Source of the DNA: Laburnicola sp. R22_1
Taxonomy: Eukaryota; Ascomycota; Dothideomycetes; Pleosporales; Didymosphaeriaceae
NCBI GenBank assembly: GCA_014281115.1
Contig: JACONQ010000017.1
Coordinates: 744,001-808,000 of the forward strand
Length of the DNA stretch: 64,000 bases
Reading direction: 5' to 3'
In this document: positions 23,387-34,993 of the stretch, piece by piece
How the letters are laid out: each line of letters begins with the position of its first letter
How positions within the stretch are numbered: position 1 is the first letter of the stretch
Notes under the pieces: generated by a model
What the model was told of the DNA's origin: nothing
Databases searched by the model: none
The model's input: the letters and a program-made list of their open reading frames with translations, nothing else
Translations under genes and position numbers: made by a program

Positions 23387-24467
23387 GCTATATTGCGTGA
23401 TTAAAATCTACCTAGTGGTAGGACGGCAAAGGCTTTTATCTTAAATGGAATGATAAAAAAAGCAGAGGCCCCTGCTTAGTACCTAGGTAAACAAAAAGAG
23501 CGTAGAAAGGTTAATTATAGAAAATTGCGTAACACTACAACACAGAGTCCTTATTAAATTAAAGTACTAACTAAGCACTACAAGTCGGCGCAATCTAGAA
23601 CACATAAGAGGACATCTGCATGCTCTATACTCGTACGCCGTTTAAGTTCCCAGCTATCAAATCCAAACAATCTAAATAACTCACTCACTACCTCTCTTTA
23701 ACCCCATACTTACTATCTACCCCCCTTGATTAACCCTCCCAACCCTAAAGACAAAAAAAAACCACATAAATTAACCCCTCAACCTCACCCAAAAAGCCTT
23801 CGCACCACCTCTTTCTATCCCCAAACCACGTCTAATTTAAGATCCTTAACCCACTTACTACCTAAAACCCCAGCGTAAATATTAATCAACTACAAAGTCC
23901 ACCCTCCACGAAAACCATTCTCTATGTATCACCGTCAAAGCAATCCTCTACAAGGAACCTACTTACGTATACCCTTTTCATCCCCATCCTAGCACATTAC
24001 ATTACACCATCACACACGAAACACCACACGCTCTAGTGAAAATTCAAACTTTTTCATTCCATTTCATTTCATTTCAATTCATCCACACTATCCACGCCCA
24101 TAGAGGCTGAGTGCTTTCAAGGTTTCCAAAATTTGAAGGTCTCAAAGATCCAAAGATCCATCGACCCAACTACTTGTACAGGAGAATTCATACCGAACGG
24201 CAATTGCAGCCACCGAAGTAGCTCAAACCATTCAAGAGGTGGCAGCCACCGAAGGAGCTCAACCATCCAAAGGCACGTCAGGCCAGACCTGCGTCAAACA
24301 AAAAGCAGAGATAGTAAGGAAGGACAGCATGGGCTATGCAATCCAGAAATGGGGCCGGCTGAACGGTGCCGCGGCAGTCAGATCGCGAGATCCAATTGCA
24401 TGCGCTACACACTGCAAGCCCGCCTGTCCACCGACCCTGTAAACGCCGTACGCCTCGTCATGCAGTA
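23387..24467. other. Intergenic, strongly C-rich and G-poor on the plus strand
   Basis: No gene seen. By hand count, 23701-24060 has 129 C and 21 G in 360 bases. It lies downstream of the RAT1 stop, so the RAT1-sense strand is G-rich. The part next to the Copia element is AT-rich, with no recognisable element. Confidence 0.6.
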
Positions 24468-27400
24468 TTAGTATGGGCGGTTATCGTTGTAGCCGTTTCC
24501 ATCACGTCCGCTATTCCCACCATAGCCGCCCCTACCACCACGGTCGCGGTTGTCATGTCTACGACCACTTCCACCACCTCCAGCGTTGTGTCCGTACTGG
24601 CCATTCTGGGGCGGCGGACCCGTAGGCGGCGGTGCAGCCATCCAACCTGGACGCTGCATGCCAGGCGGGGGAACCCAGTTGGGCGGCGGTAGCGGCGGGA
24701 AGAATTGACCGTTCAGCGGCGGGGGCCAGGACTGAGGGGGACCAGGGAAAGGAGGAGCGCCGGCAAACGGAGGAGCACCGGGAAATGGGGGAGCACCGGG
24801 AAATGGGGCAGCGCCAGGGAACGGGAACGGGGGCGGCGGGCCGGGCGGGAAGTTGTTGTTGTTGTTGTAGCTGCCGCGATGGACATTGGAACCACCGCGG
24901 TTGTTTCCGTAGCCGCCTCGTCCGTTGTCGTAACGACCACCGTTGTTGTCGGAGCTTCGGCGTTGATTGAAGTCACCACCTCCACGTCCGCCACCCCGGC
25001 CCCCACGGTAGCCGCCACGGCCATTTTGCTGGCGCTTCACGGCAGCTGCATCTTGTTCGTTCAGAACCTTTTTCGGCATGCGGAGACCCTTCAGAAGGAT
25101 AGACTTGTGGGCCGTCTTGGAGTCCACTTGTGGCATTGCATAATAAACCCTGTTGTTGTTAGCAAGCATGGTCTATGTAAAGGTTGAAATTGACTTACCT
25201 GATTGATCCGTCTTGGACGATTTCGAACTCCTCACTGTCGGCGTCGAAGGGCGGAATCAGTTGGCTATCCAGGACGAACATATCATGTGCCTCAATCTCG
25301 CCATGAAGAGCATCGCTCTTCTCGTGGTCGATCTGCATCTTCTTCACAGTCTTCCGGTGGAAATCCTTGTTGAGAGACTTGAACAGTTTGCCAGTCTGAG
25401 CGAACATCAAAGTCTCCTTGCCGAACTCATTGCGCTTCCTCTCGTCGTCTGTGAGCTCGTCATACTTTGTTGCCATGGCACTCAACAGGCGCTTCTCGTC
25501 GATGAATGGCAAAATCACGACACCTTGCCAGGCGAACCTCTTGCCGTTCAGATCAATCTCAAAGTCTTCTGGATAGAAGTCAATGATTGAGCTATTGGGA
25601 TCCGACATGAGGATCCGGAATGGTTCCGGAATGGCATGGTTGGATGCAGCAGGGAGCACCCCCATGAGCTGCTCGTACGGATGGAAAGGCGCTCCCTTGT
25701 CAAACATCTTGTGCGGATCTAAATCTGCTATGCCAACAAAGTCGGCAGCAAACGGCGCATAATGATGAGGGTAATACCAAGTCCACGACTGGCAGCCCTG
25801 AAAATAGTAGGACAGGACCCAACAAAGACCCTCGACATAAGACCGAGCGACCTTGTGGCGGAATTCGATGTCATCAGGTTCCACGCCGAACTTCTGCTCA
25901 TAGTAGCGCTCCTCATAGCCAGCTTCCCAGAGCTTGACTGTGTCCTCTGGGGGCTCTTCCTTGGTCTTCTGAGCCTGTGCCTCTTGGGCTACAGGGGTGC
26001 TCCTGCCCGGGGTTCCATTGTCGGAATCCTCGATCGCGTCATGGGAGCGCTTTCCCAGCTGGACAGGCGTTTCTTGTCCGCCCTCTTTGGCTTTGATCAT
26101 AGACTTGAGTTGGGCGGCAGCGCTCCTATTAGTCTGATTTTTGTTTGCTAACATTTCCTGGTGCACGCCGCGAACCTGGTTTGACTGAGCGTCCTGAGGA
26201 GAAAAGAAGGGAATACCCGCATCCAAATAGGTGCTAGTGTCCTCCCTGCGGCGTTTGGGCGCAGGGGGTGCATTGTAGTTGTTATTGCGGCGATTTTGGT
26301 CTGCTTCTCGCCGAGCTCGGCCGCGGTCAGAGATTTCTTTCCGCTTACGAAAGATGTCGGCCTCTTGGGCGGCGAGTGCCTGTAAGATCTGCTGCACTTG
26401 GGTCATGTTGGGGAAGCCATTTTTGGTGACATAGTCATCCATTTGCGGTAGCAATTCGCGCCAGATTCTAGTGAGCAAGTCGATGCCCTGATCTCGAATC
26501 TCCAGGCTAGGGAGATGTGGGAGGAAGTCGTTACCGACGAAGAAGCACATGAAAACCCAGTCATCGAGGGCCCGTTCTACATTTTGGGGAAACTTGCGAC
26601 CGGGTGCATCCATCTCTACTGCAAGGTACTCTCGCAAAATGTTGATGTGAAGCCAGATGAAAGGCTTCAGTGGGTGCTCAGTAGTGGTCCACTCTTCCTT
26701 GGCTTGCTCTTCGGTCAACTTCTCACCCTCAGGATGCGGGCAGTTGGGACGAATGTGACCCTTGCGTCCACAGCGATTGCACGTCTGGTCCTTCCCTGAG
26801 TCGTAGAACACATCTTCGCGCAGGACGCGAAAGTGCGGCTCATGGGTAGCGAGACCAAGCATGATGAGATCAGCGTCTAGACCATAAATGACATGGCGAG
26901 TGTTGGGGTTGTGTGTGGGCATGGCGCGCTGAGAGCGGATGAAGTTCATGATCTTGTGTTCACCTTCACCGGGAACTGAGGCATCTGAGATGATGACCTT
27001 CATGTCTTGCCATGAGGGGTCAGTGGTGAACTTGTACGCGCACCAGTACTGCAGGCTCTCAGCGAGCATGAACATGAACGGGGTGCCTGGGGTGATGGCG
27101 TTGGAGTCCCACGTCTTCTCGACGACTTGGTCGAGGCTCGTGATGTCTTCGCCGCGGCTGGCCTTTTGCGAGTTCATCATCTTGACGAACTCTGCGTTCT
27201 CATCATCCTTTTCCTTGGCTTCTTTGGCGGAGCGGAAACGGCGCGCGCGTTGCTGATTCATCTTGGCTCGCGGCGCAACGCCGTCAACGGCCAGATAAAG
27301 CAGTTTTCGGGGGCGCACCATGCCGACTACGCGGTCTGTATACTCAAAGACCGCAAGCATCATGTCGGCCTCCGTCTTCGGGGCCGGCTTGTCGTCTGGG

Positions 27401-27591
27401 TGAGAACAGGGATGTACGATGCCGTTCATATCCAGGTATAGATTATCGAATTCCTCGCCGTTAGGATTCGGCTGCGTACGGTCCACGGGGATCAGCTGAT
27501 CGCCGACAGTCTGCGGCAGGTCCTCCAGGACGTTGGAGATGATCTTTGGATATTTCTGGCTGAGCCAGCGGAACATAGCGGGGACACCCAT
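24468..27591 (-). CDS. RAT1: Rat1/Xrn2 nuclear 5'-3' exoribonuclease
   Basis: Exons 27591-25199 and 25149-24468 give 1024 aa. The intron has GTAAGT, GCTAAC and CAACAG. The N-terminal XRN nuclease begins MGVPAMFRWLS and contains acidic metal-site motifs (YLDMNGIVHPC, SDASVPGEGEHKI, GLDADLIMLGL). A CCHC zinc knuckle (CNRCGRKGHIRPNC) near residue 270 is characteristic of fungal Rat1 and absent from cytoplasmic Xrn1. The C-terminal exon has low-complexity RGG/RGGR repeats and PFPGAPPFPG repeats. Rat1 degrades 5'-monophosphate RNA in the nucleus, driving torpedo termination and rRNA/snoRNA processing, usually with Rai1. The start ATG is the conserved one. The gene is divergent from USO1. Confidence 0.95.
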
Positions 27592-28199
27592 GATGGGCGT
27601 GCGGCGCCCACGGCGCGATTACGCTGCGATACGCACAGCTATAGCGCGGGAAAGCCGCGTAGACGGGCAAGGGAAGGACCTAGACGCGAGAAAGCGTGAG
27701 AGGCTCGACAGCGGGTGCTGCTGCCGAGCGGGAAAAGGAAAAAAAGGAAAGGAAGGTGCGGGCACAAGGGTACGCGAACGGCAGTGCCTACCTTGGAGAG
27801 CGTTGCTGGTGTGGACGCGCGGGCGCCTTCAGCGAGAGTAGCGTGGTGGTGCGAGGGAGAAAGAAAGTCGCAGGTGCAGTTGCATGAAAGCTTTCGGCGC
27901 GCCAAGACTAGCGCCGGGTAAAGGTCGGCGCGGGAACGCGCGTGTCACGTGCTTGAACTGGCGCGTGATTACATAATGCTCGCGGGCCTCCAGGACTGCT
28001 CCGTATCCCATCCGGATCGGGGACATGATGGAACATTTGAACAGCTGGAGCTCCGACTTCATGTCTCGATACCCTACCTACTCTCAATAATAGACTGTAG
28101 CCGATTGAAGCATCCAAGCCCCCCTGCACACGCCCTCTCCGATCCTGCCCTCGACCATGCTTCGGTAGCCATCCGCGTCGCACCCTGCAACTTGCAACG
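27592..28199. promoter_or_regulatory. Bidirectional promoter between RAT1 and USO1
   Basis: About 600 bp of G+C-rich sequence between two divergent housekeeping genes. It contains GTCACGTGC (E-box core) near 27943-27951. No TATA box was seen. Confidence 0.45.
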
Positions 28200-31100
28200 A
28201 TGCTGCGCATGCTCGAGGCCCAGGCGCCGGCCAAACAGACGGCGACCGACACCATCAGCACCCTCAGCGGCCGTCTTGCCAGCGCGACGCTCCTCGAAGA
28301 CCGCCGCGCCGCCATCCTCGGCCTCCGCAGCTTCGCGAAAGAGTACCCGGCCTCGGTAGCCTCGGGCGCCCTGCGAGGCCTGATCGCCGCCCTGACCAGA
28401 GAGGCCGACGATGTGGACACGATCAAAGTGGTGCTGGAGACGCTGTTGATGCTCTTCAGCCCCAACAAGCACAGTGTAGGCGGGCACGGCTGCCACGCGT
28501 CGCAGGCGCAGCTGACACAAGACAGCCCGAAGCTTCAGACGAGATCGCCCTCTGGCTGGCAGACGAATTCACGCAGGTAGGCAGCCCGCCCGTTTCGTGC
28601 CCCAGTGCTGAGCTTATGGTAGCGGCAAGATAACATCACCATCCTCCTCGACCTCCTCGAGACGCCCGACTTCTACTCGCGCCTGTACTCGCTGCAGCTC
28701 ATCCGCCAGATATCCGACGCGCGCCCGGAGCGGACGCAGGAATGCATCCTCACTGCCCCGCTGGGCACTCCGCGCCTAGTCGCCACGCTGGACGATGCCC
28801 GGGACGCCGTCCGCACCGAAGCCTTGGTGCTGCTCAACGACCTCTCGCGCTCGTCGGCAGAGCTCCAGAAGCTCTTTGTGTTTGAGAACGCGTTCGACAA
28901 GCTGTTCAATCTGATCCAGGCCGACGGCTCGCTCACGCAGGGCACAATCGTGGTCCAGGACTGTCTCTCGCTGCTCGCCAACCTCGTGCGCTTCAATGCC
29001 TCCAACCAGACCGCCTTCCGCGAGACGGGCGGGGTGGCGAGGCTCGCCGCGCTCCTTCCCGGCGCCCCGAAAGCAAAGAAGGCGCGACACAGCATAGAGG
29101 AGGATGACTGGGTCAGTCCGCAGGCCGACAAGAACCTCTGGGGGCTTCTGGCCATCCTGCGCATGTTCCTCGTCCAGGGCAGCACCAGCACGCTGCCGAA
29201 CCAGATTGCATTTGTAAAACACGGCCTGCTGCAGCAGGTCGTCAACATGGCATTCGACCCCGCCTCAGCAATCCCCATCAAGATCGAGTCCTTGAATGTA
29301 TGCGCTGATCTGATAAGAGGGAATGCGCGGCTTCAAGAGGGCTTCGCACAACTGCAAGTACGCCCCATCGTTGAGCCCGTCACCAACGGCACCGCCTCCC
29401 CGAACGTACCCCCAACCGTCTACATCATCGATGCGCTCTTGGATCTTGCCCTCACCCCAGCTGCCAACGAGCTCTTCGACGTACGTTTTGCAGCCTGTGA
29501 GTGCATCAAAGCCTACTTCTTCAATCACCTGCAGATCCGCACGCACTTCCTCAAGAGGGCTATCAGTGGCCACGTAGATGGCGATGATCAAACAGCAAAT
29601 GCACTTACAACGCTCCTCACCGGACCGCAGGGCTCGCAGACTATTGACCCGTACCGGACCTGGTTCGCTGCTGTGCTCGTGTTCCATCTCATCTTTGACG
29701 ACCGCGACGCCAAGAATGAGCTGATGCAGGTCGTCGAAGGCGACGCCGAAAGTGGCGAGGAGGTCGTGACTTGCATACAGACGTTGACTGGCAATTTGAT
29801 TGCCAGTCTGCAACTGGGCGAAGATGAGCGGATACCAATCGCTTACCTCATGCTGTTATGTGGCTGGCTTTTCGAGGATGCGGCCGCCGTCAATGACTTC
29901 CTGGGAGAGGCAAGCAGTTTACAGAGTCTCGTGCAAGCTATACAGAAACCTGGCAATGATCAAACGGTCCTTCGGGGTCTTTGCGCCGCCCTACTTGGGG
30001 TCATATACGAGTTTTCTACCAAAGACTCGCCAGTACCGCGACGAGATCTACAGCCGCTCCTCACTACCAAGCTAGGTCGCGAGAAATATCTCAACGCTAT
30101 TGCAGAACTTCGTCATCATCCTGACGTCCGCGACTTTGAAGTACTTCCTCGGACAGGGTCGCCTGGTGGAACGTTACCCACAGTATTCTTCGACGAGACC
30201 TTCGTGGATTTTCTAAAAGACAACTTCAGCCGCCTATCCCGTGCAATAGATAGAGACCCGGTGATTGAGATACACCAGTCCCATGACGGTATTGATCGCG
30301 ACCTGGTTGACTCGCTCCGCGGTCAATTGGACGAGAAGAACAAGGCCATCGAAAAGCTGCAAGCCGATCTGCTAACGCTCGATCAAAAGTTCAACCAAGA
30401 ACAAGCGGACCATCGCAAAACCCAGGAATCATCCTTGACGCAACTCAACACCATCAAACGCATCAACGAAGACCTCCACAGGAACCATGAAAACGACGTC
30501 AGGAAATTGGAGCGCGAACACAAGCAAGCTACATTGGATGCGGAAAACAGACACAATCTGCAAATCAATGCGCTGAATAACAAGGTGCAACAAGCTACGA
30601 AGGAGGCGTCGTTCAATGTGACGAAGACGAAGCAGGAGTACGAGCAGAAACTTCATGATGCGACGAGGACTCGCAGTGAACTGGAACAGCGTCTCTCTGC
30701 ATCGGATCGCGCGCGCCAAGAGGCATTGGAGGCCTATCGAGAGCTTGAGCAGAAGCAGCAACGTACGAATGATGATATGACGACTCTGAATCAGAGACTC
30801 GGTACGTCTACCCTTATCGTTGCCATATAAAGCCATACCGCCCTTGCCTCCTCGCCGTATCTCGACATCTAAACTAACATGAATCACAGACACGTTCCAA
30901 TCCCAGCTCCAACAGAGCGCCGCGCAGATCAAACAACTCCAAGCCGATAAAGACACTCTGCAATCAACCATCGATAAGCTACGGGAGGAGAACCAGGTCT
31001 CCAAAACCAAAGCCCAAGACCAGACATGGAAGGTCAAAGATGCAGAGGAGAAGCTGCGCAAGGCGGAGAAGGCGGCCAAAGAGAAGGAAGAGGCGCGCGC

Positions 31101-31343
31101 TGCGGCGCAGACGGAGTTGGATGATTTGTTCGTTGTGCTGGGCGATTTGGAGGAGAAGAGGGGTAGAGATAAGGTGAGTGCGCGTGCTGTGGGGGGTTAT
31201 GGGGGTATTTGTGGAGGGTTACTGACGTTGTGTAGAAACGGCTCAAGGAACTTGGTGAGGAGGTTTCAGAGGGGGAGGATGATGATGATGAGGATGATGG
31301 GGATGAGGATGGGGATGAGGAGGATGATGAGGAGAAAAAATAG
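28200..31343 (+). CDS. USO1: Uso1/p115 vesicle-tethering factor
   Basis: Exons 28200-28475, 28526-28576, 28623-30801, 30890-31173 and 31236-31343 give 965 aa with all phases in agreement. The N-terminal two-thirds is an armadillo-like helical head (LLNDLSRSSAELQKLFVFENAF, LANLVRFNASNQ). A coiled-coil tail follows from about residue 660 (IEKLQADLLTLDQKFNQEQ, LEQKQQRTNDDM), then a very acidic end (runs of Asp/Glu before KK-stop). This is the layout of Uso1, which tethers COPII vesicles to the Golgi with Ypt1 and SNAREs. The start MLRMLEAQAPAKQTA matches the usual fungal N-terminus. The acidic tail is encoded by GAT/GAG/GGG repeats. It shares a promoter with RAT1. Confidence 0.95.
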
Positions 31344-31927
31344 AATAGACGCGCAATGGAAAAGCATTGTCTCGGCTTGTATGTTCTACCGTCTCTGTGC
31401 AGATTTCCCCGCTGCGTGCTACCTTTTATCTCCCATGGCAAAGCTGTGACACCATAGACCCTTTCCTGATCCTACCAGTTGAGAACCTAACACCACGACC
31501 TCTCTTTTATCACAGGTTACTCCATCCAACGCTCCTCCTGGCAAATCTACCGCACAAGCAAGATGAAATTGGATATCTAACGCAGTCAAAAGTAGACTAT
31601 ACCACCCAGCCACCCAACCACGCACCCACCAATAGCGCCTGTATGCTATGTGAAAGAAGACTTCGCGCACTCTCGGTACACGGTATAACGCTGTTATCGA
31701 AAGCTGTAGGGGTGCTAGAAAAACGCTTTGAAACAAGGTAAAGCAAGGAGACTGGTTTGGCGACCTCGCCTGTACGCTAGAACGGGAAAAGACGCTGAGA
31801 GATGCAAATGCAAATGCAGACAGACACGGACTACTCATGACGATGAGCAACCAGCCACCAACGCCCCAAACCCATAAAGCACGACGTACGCCCTAGCATG
31901 AACTAACGCCAATCCTTCCTTCTTAAC
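31344..31927. other. Intergenic between convergent genes
   Basis: This holds the 3' flanks of USO1 and of the five-repeat protein. No gene, repeat or RNA was recognised. Confidence 0.5.
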
Positions 31928-33217
31928 TCACTGCGGTATCACGTCTTTCTTCGTTCCCTCTTGCTCCACTGGCACGTTCGACTGCTTCCGCGAAACCCAG
32001 TGCACAAGCTCATCTACATCGTCGTCCGTGAGCGCGGGTTTGGTCTTCCTCTGCGCAGGCGCTGGCGCGGTATGCGAGACTTCTCTCTTGAGTCTGCTGC
32101 CCGTGACTGGGGCGGCGCCGGTCTTGGGCTGTTGTTGTACGTAGTCGCCCATGACTTTGAGACTTTCTCGCGAAGCGTTTGTCGATTCTCCGCTTGATTC
32201 GTCTTTCCTCGTGACCCAGCGGGCGAGCTCGTCGGTGTGGGAGTCGGGGGTTTCGGAGCCAGCCCGAGAGGGAGTGGCACTACTGGCACTCGACGTTTTC
32301 TTTTCGCGGACGGGACCTGCGTTTGGGCCGTCCTTGCGCGATATCCAGCGCACGAGGTCGTCGACGTCGTCGTGGGATATTGGGTCTTTGCGGTTGTGAC
32401 GAGGCTCGCCATCAGAGTCAGACTCGGTCGACGCGTCGCTGTAGCCGGCATCGTTTACGGCCTCGTTTTCCGGTCTTGACTGCTCCCTGCGAGAGACCCA
32501 TCGTATGAGGTCGTCGACATCCGAATTACCCAGACTCTCGTGGCCGCTGTCCTCTTTTGCAACATTGCTCGTTGTACCGACTTGCTTCTTGCGAGCTTCC
32601 CCGTCGCTGGGCGGATCCCTCCTGCTAACCCATCGCATGAGATCTTCGATATCAGAATGGTCCATATCCTCGTCATCACTGGCGGTCGAGGCGTTGTCTT
32701 CCTCGGCTATTTCTTGCATGGGCGGACTGTGGCTCTCGGGCGTCTTTGGTCTGTTCAGGCCTTTCCGCAGATCATACTCTGCCTTCCATTTCGCCTCGGG
32801 CTGCTCCTGCATCTTCGTCTCGTTGCACTTTTGGATGTTGTCTTCGATATGGCTCTGGAACAGCATGGATCGGAGCGAATGGAAGCGGGCAGGCTTGTAT
32901 GGCAGCGGCTGTGGTTTTTGAACGCGCTTGCCACTGTGAGGCAACGACGATACCGCGGGCTGGATCCGAGCAATGCTGTCGTTCTTGTCTGCTGAACCGC
33001 GTCTTGGTTTGCGATGGCTCGAAGTCGTGGTGTCGATGTCGGGCTCGCTGTCCTCGTCGCTGCTTGACTTATCTTCGAGCGGGAGGTCGTCCAAAATGCG
33101 CGAAACCTGCGGACTGAGAAGCCTTGCGTTCGCCATGTCGCTGCCCTTTGGCACATCGAGCAAGGCTGTGGGGGGCTGTGTCTTCGCGGGTTGCGCGTCG
33201 AAATATGATGACGACAT
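31928..33217 (-). CDS. Disordered protein with five copies of a D-D-L-x-R-W-V-S-R-K motif
   Basis: Single exon of 429 aa from ATG 33217. Most of it is Ser/Asp/Glu/Lys-rich and looks disordered. A short motif recurs five times in the C-terminal half: IEDLMRWVSRRD, VDDLIRWVSRRE, VDDLVRWISRKD, TDELARWVTRKD and VDELVHWVSRKQ, spaced by 35-60 disordered residues and usually preceded by acidic residues. Near residues 105-150 a more conserved block (PARFHSLRSMLFQSHIEDNIQKC) looks like an interaction helix. I do not recognise the family. Repeated amphipathic motifs of this kind usually bind one partner several times, which is inference. It is convergent with USO1. Confidence 0.8.
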   Translation of the reverse strand: MSSSYFDAQPAKTQPPTALLDVPKGSDMANARLLSPQVSRILDDLPLEDKSSSDEDSEPDIDTTTSSHRKPRRGSADKNDSIARIQPAVSSLPHSGKRVQKPQPLPYKPARFHSLRSMLFQSHIEDNIQKCNETKMQEQPEAKWKAEYDLRKGLNRPKTPESHSPPMQEIAEEDNASTASDDEDMDHSDIEDLMRWVSRRDPPSDGEARKKQVGTTSNVAKEDSGHESLGNSDVDDLIRWVSRREQSRPENEAVNDAGYSDASTESDSDGEPRHNRKDPISHDDVDDLVRWISRKDGPNAGPVREKKTSSASSATPSRAGSETPDSHTDELARWVTRKDESSGESTNASRESLKVMGDYVQQQPKTGAAPVTGSRLKREVSHTAPAPAQRKTKPALTDDDVDELVHWVSRKQSNVPVEQEGTKKDVIPQ

Positions 33218-33984
33218 GTCTGCCTCAGTACCGGTGGTCGCGCAGCCAGAGACGGGCAAGCTGTTGAAATTGTTGGATCCAGAAGGCTAGGCAGTGAGGG
33301 ATAGATAAATCGAGTCTGGATGGGACCCGGGGCGCGTGCTTGAGGGGGGTGAGGCTGAGGGTGAGGTCAGCATCAGAGGTTGGTGCGTGTTGCCCAGAGC
33401 CTGAAAAGGCGGGGTCGACGCGTCTGTGCTTCCTCTTACAAAGGAAAGGTGAGCTCGACTATGGACGCGCAGCTGATCGTGGTCGACCGGGTGTAGCGTC
33501 CTAGCAGGTCCAGCGGAAGAGTTCCGTTGCAGCAACAGTGAAGACGATCTTGCGGAAGGCGGTTGCTGGGCCTATGAATTGAATGGATGCCAGTACTATC
33601 ACAGTACAACAGAGGGACAAAAGTCAACAAATATACAATGATACGGAAGCTGGTGTTACGTCGGTATAAGGAAGGACGTGTTTTAGAAGCGGGCACCGTG
33701 GGAGGGGAGACACGTGGAAGCAGACCAGCGCTCTACCTGATTAGGACCTCGGGACACACTGTATCACGTGACTATTATTCTCAAGATTCCGAAGTTAGAT
33801 CCATGCGTCCGCACAGCTTTCTGCGATACCTGCAAAACTCAGTATACCGTCTAGTCCATGCTCTTGAACGTGCTAATTCTGGCGATAGCTAGGTAACGTG
33901 CTTCACAGACAACATCCAGTGTCTGGACCTCGGGAAGATTCTCGCTAATCTCATCGCCGAGCCGCCCCGTAGTCTATCCGATCG
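33218..33984. other. Intergenic, no gene seen
   Basis: Promoter region of the five-repeat protein. An ATCACGTGA E-box lies near 33764-33773. No other feature was recognised. Confidence 0.45.
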
Positions 33985-33988
33985 TATT

Positions 33989-34128
33989 CACTCCTCCCCC
34001 CCGGCTCGGGTGCCTAGCGTGGTATCAGTGCTTTCGTGCGCACAGTCAAAATTTGTATGAGAAAACCCCCTGACGCCACGAAAGCACTGATACTACGCTA
34101 GGCACCCGAGCCGGGGGGGTGGGGAGTG
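33989..34128. mobile_element. 140-bp foldback MITE-like element with TATT target duplication
   Basis: The left arm 33989-34038 and right arm 34077-34128 are reverse complements over about 50 bp, with one mismatch and a 2-base indel in a C-run; the loop is 38 nt. Ends are CACTCC and GGAGTG. The four bases outside each end are TATT (33985-33988 and 34129-34132), a plausible target-site duplication. It has no coding capacity. The near-perfect arms suggest a young, non-autonomous DNA element (foldback/MITE class). The parent transposase family is not identifiable. Confidence 0.8.
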
Positions 34129-34132
34129 TATT

Positions 34133-34993
34133 AACTCGGCGTTTCAGCCCGTCGGTCGAGCATCCGAGAAACAGTGACTGGTTGCTTGCTTGTTAGTGTA
34201 CAAAGTTACGTCGGATGGTGTGGCAGCGATCGTCAGGAACCAATGCAGGACCCTTTGCGTTCGTATTTATCCAGATCAAGACTTCGCGCACGTTTGGTAC
34301 ATGGAAAAACGCTGTTAAGGGAAGCTGTGTTCCGTGCGTAATATCGGTGCCTTCACGGCTTTTAATTGTTTTTATTGACGAGTGAGCTGCAGACGAACTC
34401 AGTTACGATGTCGACTCATGCGGAGGGAGTGGCACATTTGATTGTCTTCATGAAAGGAGTAACGTCGACCAAGCGCATGAATGACTCTCTTTACTTTTCT
34501 CTCGTACAGCCGCTGCTCCACATTCTACACATACGAGCTATCGTTGCACGTGTAGGTGGCGCAATAGTGTGCGAATAGGAAGATTGCCGTTTGCCGATCT
34601 TGTGGAGAAGCGCGCTAATTATTCTTGGTGTCGAGGTCACGCAGCATGTGCCATTGGCCCAGCCCGTGTGCATGATTAATATCGAAAGGTTCGAAACAAA
34701 GAACCTAGAAAGCTGCCATGGATCTGTCCTCGGCGTCAGAGGTAGATTCTCTATCACCCAGGATGAAGGATGGAGGTGATCTTCGAGCTATGGCCGCTTC
34801 GTGCACCCCGACATAAACACGATGCGTGGTTTACCCCTGTCGCCAAAGGATTCGTTCACCCCACGGCTGCACGGCAGCCACACGGTGTTCGAGCTGCTAT
34901 ATGAGCATCGCCGGATCCTAATGGGACAGGAACTCTCCTTCCAGCGCAATCATCGTCTCGCGTCCATCATCAATACCCGTGGGCGTTGTCACG
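34133..34993. other. Intergenic / 5' region of the RGS gene
   Basis: About 860 bp with no convincing gene. Several upstream ATGs occur; short upstream frames may exist in a long 5' leader. Confidence 0.4.

Noticed and set aside
23731..23749. CCCTAA-like telomere repeats
   Set aside because: Only single imperfect copies occur within a generally C/A-rich stretch; there is no tandem array.
29308..29316. ATCTGATAA iron-GATA site
   Set aside because: It is inside the USO1 coding region, so most likely chance; one such match is expected per 65 kb.
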